A stretch of 64,000 nucleotides of DNA, taken from positions 62,001-126,000 of the forward strand of contig NZ_JBGFSM010000001.1 in the NCBI RefSeq assembly GCF_041679265.1, given 5' to 3'. The translations under genes and the position numbers were made by a program. The notes below the pieces were generated by a model. The model saw nothing but the letters and a program-made list of their open reading frames with translations, was not told the DNA's origin and made no database searches. The DNA is from Autumnicola sp041679265. Lineage in GTDB: Bacteria > Bacteroidota > Bacteroidia > Flavobacteriales > Flavobacteriaceae. Positions 42,377-51,445 of this stretch are shown in pieces; positions within the stretch are counted from its first letter, which is position 1; the number at the start of each line of letters is the position of its first letter.

Positions 42377-43393
42377 ATGGAAACATTCATGATTATTATA
42401 GGAATTTTGCTACTCGTGGTGGTATGTATTGACATTATTAAAACAGTAATTTTTATTGATGGGGGAGGAACTTTTTCTAAAATACTGGCTGCACGTATCT
42501 GGCAAATCTTCTATTTGATTGGCGGTAGAAAAGGAAGTTCAAAAGTACTAACTTATGCCGGAGGTACTATTTTAATAGTTCTGGTGCTTTCCTGGATTCT
42601 TATAATCTGGACGGGGTACAGTCTTATATTTTTGTCAGTTCACGATTCGGTAGTAGATGCAACAACTGGTACTCCTGCTTCTACGGTGGGAAATATTTAT
42701 TATGTTGGTTACACCTTAACTTCCCTGGGTAATGGTGACCTTAAATCCGGATCAGATTTTTGGCGGATTATTTCTAATATCATGGGTGTCAGCAGCATGT
42801 TTTTTGTCACTTTAGGTATTTCATATCTTTTACCTGTGCTACAGGCCGTTATTGCAAAACGTACTCTCGCTGTTTACATCGCAAAACTGGGAAAAACTCC
42901 TGTGGAAATAATTCGGAATGGCTGGAATGGAAAGGATTTCAGTGCACTTTATGAAAGATTTGGAACTTTGGAAACCATGCTTATACAACATACAGAACGA
43001 CACCTGGCTTATCCTGTCCTGCATTATTTTCATTCCAATATTCAGGAATATTCTGCTCCGCTTCAACTGGCCGCTCTAGATGAAGCTATTACTATCCAGG
43101 AAATCTATAAATTGGATAAAACCGATAATGCCTATCACTGGAAGGTTCTAAAGGGCACTTTAGACAATTATATCTCCAGGCTTGATGGAACCTTTACCGG
43201 GACTCCAGACGAAGCACCATCTTTCCCGTATGACAATATTATTGAGACTATTACCTCCATTTCCGAAGAAGAAAAGAATGAGAAGCTACGGGAACTAAAG
43301 AAGCGTCGTTGCAAACTGCTGGGGTTAATAAATAAAGATGGCTGGGACTGGAATGATTTAATTGAAGAAAGTATACCAAAAGAAAGTAATTAG
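42377..43393 (+). CDS. Two-TM ion channel-like protein
   Basis: A 338-residue protein. Helices lie at about 1-27, 60-88 and 133-155, with a pore loop between the last two. The filter reads TSLGNGD (residues 115-121), compared with the canonical TVGYGD of K+ channels, so Tyr/Phe is replaced by Asn. The C-terminal 180 residues are soluble and helical without a recognised RCK domain. It belongs to the potassium-channel (Ion_trans_2) superfamily by layout; selectivity is uncertain. A BrkB-family gene follows in the same direction. Confidence 0.8.
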   Translation: METFMIIIGILLLVVVCIDIIKTVIFIDGGGTFSKILAARIWQIFYLIGGRKGSSKVLTYAGGTILIVLVLSWILIIWTGYSLIFLSVHDSVVDATTGTPASTVGNIYYVGYTLTSLGNGDLKSGSDFWRIISNIMGVSSMFFVTLGISYLLPVLQAVIAKRTLAVYIAKLGKTPVEIIRNGWNGKDFSALYERFGTLETMLIQHTERHLAYPVLHYFHSNIQEYSAPLQLAALDEAITIQEIYKLDKTDNAYHWKVLKGTLDNYISRLDGTFTGTPDEAPSFPYDNIIETITSISEEEKNEKLRELKKRRCKLLGLINKDGWDWNDLIEESIPKESN

Positions 43394-43462
43394 ATTTGGC
43401 TCAACCTGAAACATTTCAGGCTATTGGTGGGGAGTAAATTTAAAAGGAATAAAAGGTAAATT

Positions 43463-44428
43463 ATGAGCAGCACTAACCAAACCAACCGGGGGCACAATGC
43501 AGAAGCTCCAAAAGAAATTCCGTCTAAAGGATGGAAGGATATAGGGAAACGGGTAGTTTCTCAAATTTCAGCAGATCATGTCCAGGTAGTCTCGGCAGGA
43601 GTGGCCTTTTATTTTTTCCTGGCCCTGTTCCCTACTATCATAGCGGCCATTACTATCTACAGCCTGATAATTGAACCCGCACAAATCCAGGAACAACTTT
43701 CTGCACTTAGTAAAATGCTACCAGCACAGGCTTATAACATTATCGAAAGTATTATTGATCCTGTTTTGGCAAAATCTGATCAAACCCTTGGGTGGGGCCT
43801 GTTTTTTAGCATCCTGGTGACCCTGTGGAGCGCAAACAAGGGAACATCTGCATTGTTTGAAGGAATTAATATTGCTTATGATGAAGAGGACCAAAGAGGT
43901 TTTATTAAAAAAACTGCAATTACCCTTCTCTTTACGCTCGGTATGGTTGTTCTCGGGCTTTTAAGCCTGTTAATAGTAATATTTTTTCCAGTTATAGTAG
44001 AAGATCTTGGCTTATCTCCTCTACTCGCTACTGTTTTAATGTGGGGAAGATGGCTCTTCCTGGCCTTTGGACTCGTGTTTGCCCTAGGCATCACCTATAA
44101 AATTGCGCCGCACCGCGATAACCCCAGGTTTAAATGGGTAAGCTGGGGAGCAGTAATTGCGTGTTTATTATGGATCGTTGGATCAGTATTATTTTCCTGG
44201 TATGTGAATAATTTTGGAAGTTACGGAGATGTATATGGAAGTTTTGCCGCAGTTGTTATCCTCCTGATGTGGCTGTTCTTAACTTCATTTATAGTACTGC
44301 TTGGAGCTGAAATTAATTCAGAAATGGAACATCAAACCAAAAAAGACACTACCATAGGCGAGAGAGAACCAATGGGGGAAAGAGGAGCTTACCATGCCGA
44401 CAGGGTAGCCGGAGAAGACATAGACTAA
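43463..44428 (+). CDS. YihY/BrkB-family inner-membrane protein
   Basis: A 321-residue protein with about six membrane helices. ISADHVQVVSAGVAFYFFLALFP is the conserved first helix region, and YGSFAAVVILLMWLFLTSFIVLLGAEIN the last, both hallmarks of the YihY/BrkB (formerly RNase BN) family. The tail is hydrophilic. Export or envelope roles are proposed for relatives without proof. It begins 69 bases after the channel-like gene and ends before a bidirectional terminator. Confidence 0.9.
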   Translation: MSSTNQTNRGHNAEAPKEIPSKGWKDIGKRVVSQISADHVQVVSAGVAFYFFLALFPTIIAAITIYSLIIEPAQIQEQLSALSKMLPAQAYNIIESIIDPVLAKSDQTLGWGLFFSILVTLWSANKGTSALFEGINIAYDEEDQRGFIKKTAITLLFTLGMVVLGLLSLLIVIFFPVIVEDLGLSPLLATVLMWGRWLFLAFGLVFALGITYKIAPHRDNPRFKWVSWGAVIACLLWIVGSVLFSWYVNNFGSYGDVYGSFAAVVILLMWLFLTSFIVLLGAEINSEMEHQTKKDTTIGEREPMGERGAYHADRVAGEDID

Positions 44429-44602
44429 AGCTGAATATTTTTTAGACTGTTGATTGTAGTTAAATAGAAGTCCAAATTGAAACTCTATTACACTTCTATA
44501 CCTAAAACGCACAATTCATAACCAGCCCATTATGAACAACACAGAACGGCAATCTTTTTTCGAACTCCCAACTTTAAACCTCGTACTTCACTTTCACCAT
44601 TA

Positions 44603-44640
44603 AAAAAACGGCCTGAAATATAACCTTCAGACCGTTTTTT
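44603..44640. terminator. Bidirectional terminator between convergent genes
   Basis: AAAAAACGG-c-CTGAA (44603-44617) pairs with TTCAG-a-CCGTTTTTT (44626-44640), with a single mismatch. A-runs and T-runs on both sides serve the BrkB gene (plus) and the repeat-bearing membrane protein gene (minus). Confidence 0.85.
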
Positions 44641-44666
44641 ACTTCTGTTAATTGTTAAATATTAGC

Positions 44667-46418
44667 TCAAGAAATTGTAGACAGAAGACTTCCGCCAATT
44701 GCTGCCCCGGCAGAAATTATAGCGCTGGCAACTAGCCACCATGCAGCTATTGCAGCGGTTTTCCTGGTATGTTCTGCCTGTATTACCGCTTTACGCTCCA
44801 TCATTTTTATTCTTCCTCTTGCAGTCTCTTCAATTTCATCAATTTTAGATAATACTTCTCCGCGAGCGCCTTCAATTTGGTCTACTACTTTATCTATATC
44901 CTTACGATCTATATTGGTATTGCCTGTCACCAGGGTGATTAGCTTTTCCCTGTCCATATTCTTTAGCTTTCCTTTTACAGTTTCAAGGCTTTCCCCGTGG
45001 CTATCCATTTTTCGCTGAACAATTTTCTTTAATTGAGAAAAATCAAGATTAGAAGTACTACCAGAGCCGCCGCTTAACCCGGAAAGAGCAGCCTCGATCT
45101 TTGCAACTATACCGCCATCTGCATCTCCTGTGGTATTACCATTAAGCTCAAGACTAATTTTTCTGATGGTTTTTTCAGCCTTATCAGCGTACTGCTCAGC
45201 CTGCATTCTGCTAAGTGATGTATTTTTATTCAGGAAAGCAATAATAGAGTCACGGTCAATTTCTTCAATCCTGCTTCCCAGCTTACCGGCTTCTACTTTT
45301 GGGTTTTTAATAATATCCTTCACTTTCTTTTCCAGCTCTTCCGAGCTCATCTCGTTAGAACTATCCTGGGAAAGTAATTGCTTAATCTTATTTACGTATC
45401 CCTGGACTTCTTCTTCTTCAGCCGGAGTAAACCTTGCAATTATTTTTTCAGCTTTTTCCTCTTTGGTATCACCTTCCCCATAAGCTTCCTTGAATTCCTT
45501 TTGCAGCTTTTGAAGTTGTTCCTTTTTACTTTTATCCTCTTCAGATCCACCAGAACTTTGTTCAATAGCTTTATTCAACACCCGCTGAACGGCCATCCAC
45601 TTCCCGGGACTACTGCTACTACCGGAATCTTGTTGTTTATTTGATTTCTCTACAGACCCGTCTATAATTTGTTGAATATCATTTTTCACCTTTTCATAAT
45701 CAGGTGTTTTTTGGTCAAATTTATTAAAAAACTCATCTATGGATTCATCCAGCATTCCTGAATCAAAATTATTCTGGAACTCCTTTCTCACTTTGTCTAT
45801 CGTATTCTCTGCAACATGTTCAATTTGTTTTTCTTTGGAAGGCGTAAACATGTTTTTTACCGCATCTCCTGAAGCTCTCAAACCTGCAGTAGCTGTATTA
45901 ATAAGCCCTCCAACCAATGTATTTACCACTCTGCTCTCAAGGTAAAAAAGTATAATAAAAAAGGTAGCCCAAATTACAAGTCCCAAAGTAATACTAATTA
46001 TAGGGTTGGTAATAAGGCTAAGATTAATAGCCAAAGCGGTAGCTCCAAATAAAGAAAGTGCTACGGTTATAGTGCTCCAAACCCCGAAACCTGTACTTAC
46101 CATTGCTCCGGTGGAAGAATTACTGTTTTGCTGATCATTATCATGATCTTCATCTTTAAAATCATGTTTCCCGCTGGTATGGTTTTTACTATGAACATAG
46201 GATTTCTTCACATCTCCTATAGCACTAATTCCTGTTGCCACAGAAAGGATAGTAAGTATAAACTGAAATCCCAGAGCAAGGAGCACCCCAGCTATCACTG
46301 CTATAAAAAATTGTGGGGTCACAATGGTATCTGTTAAAGCCACAGGCTCTGTAACCTGAGCATGAGCAGCCGTCATAAAGAGGCTAATAATTATGGTTAA
46401 AGATAATTTTTTCATCAT
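44667..46418 (-). CDS. Large repeat-bearing membrane protein of unknown function
   Basis: About 583 residues. A signal peptide (ends AHAQ) is followed by membrane helices near residues 40-60, 110-135 and 140-165, then a long soluble, highly charged helical region and a final membrane helix (AAIAAWWLVASAIISAGAAIGG). The soluble region holds at least two copies of a motif of the form DR(D/E)xhIxhhxxNTxhxRxxhxxhhDxhE: IDRDSIIAFLNKNTSLSRMQ and MDREKLITLVTGNTNIDRKD. Similar repeats occur in big membrane proteins of cyanobacteria and Bacteroidota, to my recollection. No function is proposed. ATG at 46418 (or 46415) is chosen for the signal peptide. Confidence 0.7.
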   Translation of the reverse strand: MMKKLSLTIIISLFMTAAHAQVTEPVALTDTIVTPQFFIAVIAGVLLALGFQFILTILSVATGISAIGDVKKSYVHSKNHTSGKHDFKDEDHDNDQQNSNSSTGAMVSTGFGVWSTITVALSLFGATALAINLSLITNPIISITLGLVIWATFFIILFYLESRVVNTLVGGLINTATAGLRASGDAVKNMFTPSKEKQIEHVAENTIDKVRKEFQNNFDSGMLDESIDEFFNKFDQKTPDYEKVKNDIQQIIDGSVEKSNKQQDSGSSSSPGKWMAVQRVLNKAIEQSSGGSEEDKSKKEQLQKLQKEFKEAYGEGDTKEEKAEKIIARFTPAEEEEVQGYVNKIKQLLSQDSSNEMSSEELEKKVKDIIKNPKVEAGKLGSRIEEIDRDSIIAFLNKNTSLSRMQAEQYADKAEKTIRKISLELNGNTTGDADGGIVAKIEAALSGLSGGSGSTSNLDFSQLKKIVQRKMDSHGESLETVKGKLKNMDREKLITLVTGNTNIDRKDIDKVVDQIEGARGEVLSKIDEIEETARGRIKMMERKAVIQAEHTRKTAAIAAWWLVASAIISAGAAIGGSLLSTIS

Positions 46419-46604
46419 TTTTTTGTTTGGTTTTAAACGCAATTTGTAAAAAATATTACACTGTAGACCTTAAATAACAGTTATTTAACCTGCATTTAAA
46501 ATAAGTAACGGTTAATGTTAAATATTTCAAATCCCAGGAACAGTTCTTCAAAATTTCACCTGCTTTTATAATTTCCGTAATTTTAGCCTCTAGAATAAGC
46601 TTCT

Positions 46605-47429
46605 ATGAAACAATATCACGATTTACTAAAGCATGTCTTAGAAAACGGAACAGAGAAAGGAGACCGTACCGGCACAGGAACAAAAAGCGTTTTTGGCTAC
46701 CAGATGCGGTTCGACCTGAATGAGGGTTTTCCCATGGTTACTACCAAAAAACTGCACTTAAAGTCTATTATTTACGAATTGCTCTGGTTTCTAAAGGGCG
46801 ATACCAATGTAAAATACCTGCAGGAAAACGGGGTGAGGATCTGGAATGAGTGGGCCGATGAAAATGGAGATTTAGGCCCGGTTTACGGCCACCAGTGGCG
46901 CAACTGGAACAGTGAAGAGATTGACCAGATTAGCGAGATTATAGAAACACTAAAGAAAAACCCAAATAGCAGGAGAATGCTGGTTTCAGCCTGGAATCCT
47001 TCGGTTTTGCCAGATACTTCAAAGTCTTTTGCTGAAAATGTAAAAAACGGAAAGGCAGCTTTGCCTCCCTGCCACGCATTCTTTCAGTTTTATGTTGCTG
47101 AAGGAAAACTATCCTGCCAGCTTTATCAAAGAAGTGCCGATATTTTTCTTGGCGTGCCTTTTAACATTGCATCTTATGCCCTGCTCACCATGATGATGGC
47201 GCAGGTTTGCGAGTTACAGCCGGGGGATTTTATCCATACCTTTGGAGATGCCCACATCTACAGCAACCATATGGAGCAGGTAAAACTTCAGCTTTCCAGG
47301 GAACCGCGAAATTTGCCGAAAATGAAGCTGAATCCTGAGATCAAAGATATTTTTGAATTTAAATTTGAAGACTTTATCTTAGAGGATTATAACCCGCACC
47401 CGCCTATTAAAGGCAAAGTTGCGGTATAA
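46605..47429 (+). CDS. thyA: Thymidylate synthase
   Basis: A 274-residue folate-dependent enzyme that methylates dUMP to dTMP. Visible motifs are DRTGTGT, the LLWFLKGDTN stretch, catalytic Cys156 in PPCHAFFQFY, QRSADIFLGVPFNIASYA and GDAHIY. The product dihydrofolate is recycled by dihydrofolate reductase, encoded at 53.5 kb and not in the same operon. Two small TonB-C proteins follow 30 bases later. Confidence 0.97.
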   Translation: MKQYHDLLKHVLENGTEKGDRTGTGTKSVFGYQMRFDLNEGFPMVTTKKLHLKSIIYELLWFLKGDTNVKYLQENGVRIWNEWADENGDLGPVYGHQWRNWNSEEIDQISEIIETLKKNPNSRRMLVSAWNPSVLPDTSKSFAENVKNGKAALPPCHAFFQFYVAEGKLSCQLYQRSADIFLGVPFNIASYALLTMMMAQVCELQPGDFIHTFGDAHIYSNHMEQVKLQLSREPRNLPKMKLNPEIKDIFEFKFEDFILEDYNPHPPIKGKVAV

Positions 47430-47459
47430 CTCTTTTATAATTTAAAATTTTAACTTATC

Positions 47460-47834
47460 ATGAAAAATTTATTGGTAATCGCTTTTATGTTTATTGGAGG
47501 ACTCTGTATGGCCCAGGATCAAACCTCGCCGGTATGGCCGGGATGTGAAGGCAGCGATAATGTCAAAAAATGTTTTAACCAAAAATTCTCTCAGTTTGTA
47601 CGATCTAATTATGAGTATCCTAAAAATGACAAAGGAGAATATGTGCGCGGAAAAGTAACTGTATCTTTCACCGTAAATAAAGAAGGAGAAGTTGTTATAA
47701 ATTCGGTGGAAGGACCTAAACCTGAAGTAAACCAGGCAGCAAGGGAAATGCTTGAAAAAATGCCAAAAATGGAACCAGGCACTCTTGGCGGCGAGGTAGA
47801 TGACAGGAAGTTCACCAATACCTTCAAGTTCTAA
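47460..47834 (+). CDS. Secreted TonB C-terminal-domain protein, copy 1
   Basis: A 124-residue protein: signal peptide (1-18, ending CMAQ) and a single TonB-C-like domain (VRGKVTVSFTVNKEGEVVINSVEG, then EMLEKMPKMEPG). It carries the flavobacterial PVWPGCEGS...CFNQK opening, with two cysteines that could pair. There is no membrane anchor or proline-rich spacer, so it cannot be a classical energy transducer. It is a paralogue of the next gene. Confidence 0.82.
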   Translation: MKNLLVIAFMFIGGLCMAQDQTSPVWPGCEGSDNVKKCFNQKFSQFVRSNYEYPKNDKGEYVRGKVTVSFTVNKEGEVVINSVEGPKPEVNQAAREMLEKMPKMEPGTLGGEVDDRKFTNTFKF

Positions 47835-47869
47835 GAAATTACAGCCCAATCCCTTAACCTACCTATATT

Positions 47870-48280
47870 ATGAAAAAGCTATTTATAATTTTCCTGCTGT
47901 TCTCTGTCTCGTTAACTTTCGCCCAACAAGGCGTTAAAGTTAGCGGCAACAAAGTGACCGTAAAAGAATCTGCTCCTGTTTGGCCGGGCTGTGAAAGTAG
48001 TGAAGACACTAAAGCGTGCTTTAACACAAAACTAATGCAGCATATTAAAGAAAACTATAAATATCCCAGAAATAACGAGGGAGATTTTATAAGAGGAAAG
48101 GCTATTATTAAACTGGAAATTAACGAATCCGGCGAGGCAGTAATAAAATCGGTTGAAGGTGAAAACCCGCAAGTGAATCAGGCAGCGGAAGCTATGATCA
48201 AAAAAATCCCAAAAATGAAACCTGGGACAAGAGGCGGAAAACCTACATCCATTAATTATACTATTCCCCTCACCCTTTAA
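47870..48280 (+). CDS. Secreted TonB C-terminal-domain protein, copy 2
   Basis: A 136-residue paralogue of the preceding gene, 35 bases downstream: signal peptide (1-18, ending TFAQ), PVWPGCESSEDTKACFNTK, RGKAIIKLEINESGEAVIKSVEG and AMIKKIPKMKPGTRGGK. The tandem pair presumably arose by duplication. A hairpin with T-run at 48344-48375 is its likely terminator and lies against the next start codon. Confidence 0.82.
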   Translation: MKKLFIIFLLFSVSLTFAQQGVKVSGNKVTVKESAPVWPGCESSEDTKACFNTKLMQHIKENYKYPRNNEGDFIRGKAIIKLEINESGEAVIKSVEGENPQVNQAAEAMIKKIPKMKPGTRGGKPTSINYTIPLTL

Positions 48281-48316
48281 GGCGTACTTTAACTTTGCCT
48301 TAACTAGCGTTCATTT

Positions 48317-48344
48317 TTGGCATTGGTAAAAAAGTGTAAATTTG
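48317..48344 (+). promoter_or_regulatory. Promoter of egtB
   Basis: TTG (48317-48319) and TAAATTTG (48337-48344), spaced by 17 bases, fit the consensus. The expected transcription start (about 48351) falls inside the hairpin at 48344-48369, so promoter and upstream terminator overlap. Confidence 0.7.
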
Positions 48345-48375
48345 AGTGGCACCCTTTAAAGTGTCACTCTTTTTT
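48344..48375 (+). terminator. Terminator-like hairpin touching the egtB start codon
   Basis: GAGTGGCAC (48344-48352) pairs with GTGTCACTC (48361-48369), nine pairs with one G-U, followed by six T up to the ATG at 48376. It can end transcripts from the TonB-C pair. In a transcript starting at the overlapping promoter only the 3' arm would remain. Confidence 0.75.
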
Positions 48376-49539
48376 ATGCTTTCACAACAAGAACTTACAT
48401 CACTTTTCAAAGAAACAAGAGCCAGGTCTGAGCTCATTTGTTCTTTTCTGGAAACGGAAGATTATGTAGTACAACCCGTAGCGGATGTATCTCCCCCAAA
48501 ATGGCATCTGGGACATACCACCTGGTTTTTTGAAGAATTTGTGCTTAAGGAATATGCAGCAGATTACCAGCTTTTTGATCAGCATTCGGCCTACGTTTTT
48601 AACAGCTACTACGAAAGCGTGGGAGAAAAAGTTATCCGGACAGATCGTGGCAATCTTTCCCGCCCCACCGTGGCGTGGGTTTATGAGTATAGAAATTATG
48701 TGACCAAAGCCATGGCGGAGCTTCTGGAACACCAGAAAATTTCAGAAGAACTATGCGGCATCATTGAAATTGGCTGCCATCATGAAAAGCAACACCAGGA
48801 ATTATTGCTCACAGATATTAAATATATCCTGGGAAATAATCCGCTTTTCCCGGTTTATAACAAGCAGTTTGAAGAAAATCCCATTCAGGATTTCGAAAGG
48901 GAATGGCTAAAAACAGAAGAAGGAATTTATGAAATAGGACATAACTCTGATGATTTTTGTTATGACAATGAGTTAGGCGTACATAAGGTTTATCTCAACA
49001 AGTTTGAAATTTCCAATAAACTGGTAACCAATAAAGAGTATATTGAATTTATTGAAGACGGCGGCTATAAGGACGTGCTGCTGTGGCATGCTGAAGGATG
49101 GGACTGGAAAAATACAAACAAAATTACTTCCCCTTCCTACTGGCACAAAATTAACGGGGACTGGCACCAATATACCTTAGGCGGAATGATTACATTAATT
49201 CCCGACGCGCCTGTTAGCCATATTTCCTATTTTGAAGCCTTCGCTTACGCCAAGTGGAAAGGCATGCGTTTGCCTACTGAAGCCGAATGGGAAGTTGCCC
49301 AAGGCAATTTTAAATGGGGCAGCCGTTGGGAATGGACTGAAAGCGCTTACTCTCCTTATCCCGGTTTTAAAACTGCAGAAGGCGCTTTGGGAGAATACAA
49401 CGGAAAATTCATGGTGAGCCAGAAAGTACTCCGCGGAGGCTCTGTTGCCACTTCCCAAAAGCATACCCGCCCAACTTACAGAAATTTCTTCCACCCACAG
49501 TTAAGATGGCAGTTTACCGGCCTAAGACTGGCCAGATAA
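48376..49539 (+). CDS. egtB: Ergothioneine biosynthesis protein EgtB (sulfoxide synthase)
   Basis: A 387-residue non-heme iron enzyme coupling a thiol (cysteine or gamma-glutamylcysteine) to trimethylhistidine with O2. An N-terminal DinB-like domain supplies the iron ligands His47 (HLGHTTWFFE), His136 and His140 (HHEKQHQE). The C-terminal FGE-sulfatase-like domain contains ISYFEAFAYAKWKGMRLPTEAEWE, LRGGSVAT and FTGLRLAR. Start at 48376 follows directly after the T-run of the upstream hairpin. egtD begins seven bases after its stop. No egtA or egtC is nearby, so free cysteine may be the sulfur donor, which is inference. Confidence 0.92.
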   Translation: MLSQQELTSLFKETRARSELICSFLETEDYVVQPVADVSPPKWHLGHTTWFFEEFVLKEYAADYQLFDQHSAYVFNSYYESVGEKVIRTDRGNLSRPTVAWVYEYRNYVTKAMAELLEHQKISEELCGIIEIGCHHEKQHQELLLTDIKYILGNNPLFPVYNKQFEENPIQDFEREWLKTEEGIYEIGHNSDDFCYDNELGVHKVYLNKFEISNKLVTNKEYIEFIEDGGYKDVLLWHAEGWDWKNTNKITSPSYWHKINGDWHQYTLGGMITLIPDAPVSHISYFEAFAYAKWKGMRLPTEAEWEVAQGNFKWGSRWEWTESAYSPYPGFKTAEGALGEYNGKFMVSQKVLRGGSVATSQKHTRPTYRNFFHPQLRWQFTGLRLAR

Positions 49540-49546
49540 CTAATTT

Positions 49547-50530
49547 ATGAAGTCCACACCAATGACCGCATTCGACACTGCGTTTGCAGAAGACACCTAT
49601 AAAGGTTTAACGAACTTCCCAAAATATCTTCTTTCAAAATACATCTATAATGAAAAAGGAGATAAGCTTTTCCAGAAGATCATGGCAATGCCGGAATATT
49701 ATCTTACCAACTGCGAAAAAGGAATTTTTGAAGAACATACTGCGGCTATTGCCGATTCTTTCAACAGTCCTGATGGTTTTGACATTATTGAACTTGGTGC
49801 CGGGGACGGCAAAAAAACCAAAATACTTCTACGCCATTTAGCCGAAAAAAAATACAATTTCACTTACCAGCCTGTGGATATAAGCCAGCATGTACTGAAT
49901 GAACTTGAGCAAAGCCTTGCAACAGAAATACCTGAAGTAAACGTAAAAACACAACAGGGAACCTATTTTAAAACCCTGGAGCGGCTGGCAGACTATAATA
50001 CGCGGAAGAAAATTATCATGGTGCTTGGTTCTAACATTGGAAACCTCCTTCATAAAGACGCGATAAATTTTTTGAAGAATATCCAAAATTCCATGAGTAC
50101 AGAGGATATGCTTTTTATGGGTTTTGACCAGAAAAAACATCCGCAGAAAATTATTGATGCCTATAACGATCCTGCCGGCATTACAGAAGCTTTCAATAAG
50201 AACCTGCTGGAAAGAATTAATACTGAGCTGGATGCAAACTTCAACCTTGATTCTTTCTTACACTGGGAAACTTACGATCCTGAGAGCGGAACAGCAAAAA
50301 GCTTTTTGGTGAGCAGGGATCAACAGGAAGTTTTAATTGCAAAACTAGGCCTAAGGGTGAAATTTGAAGCCTGGGAAACGATACATACCGAAATATCACA
50401 AAAATATGATGATGCTGTGGTGGCATGGCTTGCCTCAGAAGCAGGCCTGGATATAGAAACTTCCTTTAGCGACAGGGATAATTGTTATAAGAATTACGTT
50501 TTTAGAAAGAGAGCTTCTGCCAATTCTTAA
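49547..50530 (+). CDS. egtD: L-histidine N-alpha-methyltransferase EgtD
   Basis: A 327-residue SAM-dependent methyltransferase that makes trimethylhistidine (hercynine), the substrate of EgtB. It opens with FAEDTYKGLTNFPKYLLSKYIYNEKGDKLF, typical of the family; IIELGAGDGKKTKILL is the SAM-binding loop, and MFLGSNIGN-like MVLGSNIGN follows. It is co-transcribed with egtB. Confidence 0.93.
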   Translation: MKSTPMTAFDTAFAEDTYKGLTNFPKYLLSKYIYNEKGDKLFQKIMAMPEYYLTNCEKGIFEEHTAAIADSFNSPDGFDIIELGAGDGKKTKILLRHLAEKKYNFTYQPVDISQHVLNELEQSLATEIPEVNVKTQQGTYFKTLERLADYNTRKKIIMVLGSNIGNLLHKDAINFLKNIQNSMSTEDMLFMGFDQKKHPQKIIDAYNDPAGITEAFNKNLLERINTELDANFNLDSFLHWETYDPESGTAKSFLVSRDQQEVLIAKLGLRVKFEAWETIHTEISQKYDDAVVAWLASEAGLDIETSFSDRDNCYKNYVFRKRASANS

Positions 50531-50607
50531 ATAAGGCTCTTCAATAACGCAACCATTCACGCGTTCCTCATCTAAATAGTAGTAACAACTTAAATATAAC
50601 ATTATAG

Positions 50608-51060
50608 ATGAAGAAATTACTTTTATCAATTGGCTGTATTTTACTTTTTTCAGCATGTGATAGTAAGAGTAACTGCGAGGGCTATGCCTGCTTTACACCT
50701 CCCGAAGCATTTGAATTTGAATTTATAGATGCCATTTCCGGCGAAAACCTGTTTACTAACGGTACATTTCAGGAAGAAGACATTGCTATCACTAACCAGT
50801 ATGATAATTTAAATGTTGAAGTAGATTTCATTTCAGAAAATGAGTATAATATTCTTCAGATTGGCAGCATAGGATGGGAAACCGAAAACGCCGATTATTT
50901 AATTGAAATAGGAGAAGAAGTTTCTTTTCACCTGCTTGTGGATGCCGATAGAGTAACTGAAGATTGCTGTTCTTTTACAAGAATTAACAGTGTGGAAATA
51001 GAAGGTGCTGAGTATGAACGGCAGGAGGAAACCGGCATCTATCAAATCCTGGTGGACTAA
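50608..51060 (+). CDS. Small lipoprotein of unknown function
   Basis: A 150-residue acidic lipoprotein with lipobox LLFSAC (Cys17). The mature part has NCEGYACFTPPEAFEFEFID and a later DCCSF, so several cysteines may pair outside the cell. The domain looks like a small beta-sandwich, but no family was recognised. Single gene 78 bases after egtD. Confidence 0.75.
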   Translation: MKKLLLSIGCILLFSACDSKSNCEGYACFTPPEAFEFEFIDAISGENLFTNGTFQEEDIAITNQYDNLNVEVDFISENEYNILQIGSIGWETENADYLIEIGEEVSFHLLVDADRVTEDCCSFTRINSVEIEGAEYERQEETGIYQILVD

Positions 51061-51113
51061 ATTTTCTTCTTCTCCCGGTATTCATTACCTTGAAAAACAT
51101 CAGAAGAAAATTT

Positions 51114-51395
51114 ATGAAAGCCATTTGGAACAACACAATAATCGCGGAAAGTGACGAAACAAAAACTGTAGAAAATAATCACTACTTCCCCGCGGAATCT
51201 GTAAAACGGGAGTATCTGCAAAAAAGTAACAGCCATACCCGTTGCCCCTGGAAAGGCAAAGCTTCATATTACCATATAAAGGCAAAAGGAGATGTTATTA
51301 AAGATGCCGCCTGGTATTACCCACAGGCAAGCCATGCCGCCAGGCCTATCGAGAATTATGTGGCCTTTTGGAAAGGAGTAGAAGTTACCGGATAG
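51114..51395 (+). CDS. DUF427 protein
   Basis: A 93-residue single-domain protein: MKAIWNNTIIAESDET, FPAESV, HTRCPWKGKASYYHI and AWYYPQASHAARPIENYVAFWKGVEV are the DUF427 landmarks. A small beta-tent fold of unknown activity. ATG at 51114 begins the domain; the longer frame from 51090 adds an unlikely basic extension. Confidence 0.88.
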   Translation: MKAIWNNTIIAESDETKTVENNHYFPAESVKREYLQKSNSHTRCPWKGKASYYHIKAKGDVIKDAAWYYPQASHAARPIENYVAFWKGVEVTG

Positions 51396-51445
51396 TTTAA
51401 AAACCACATCCGGCAACTTCCTTAATTTAAAAAATCTCTCGAAGA

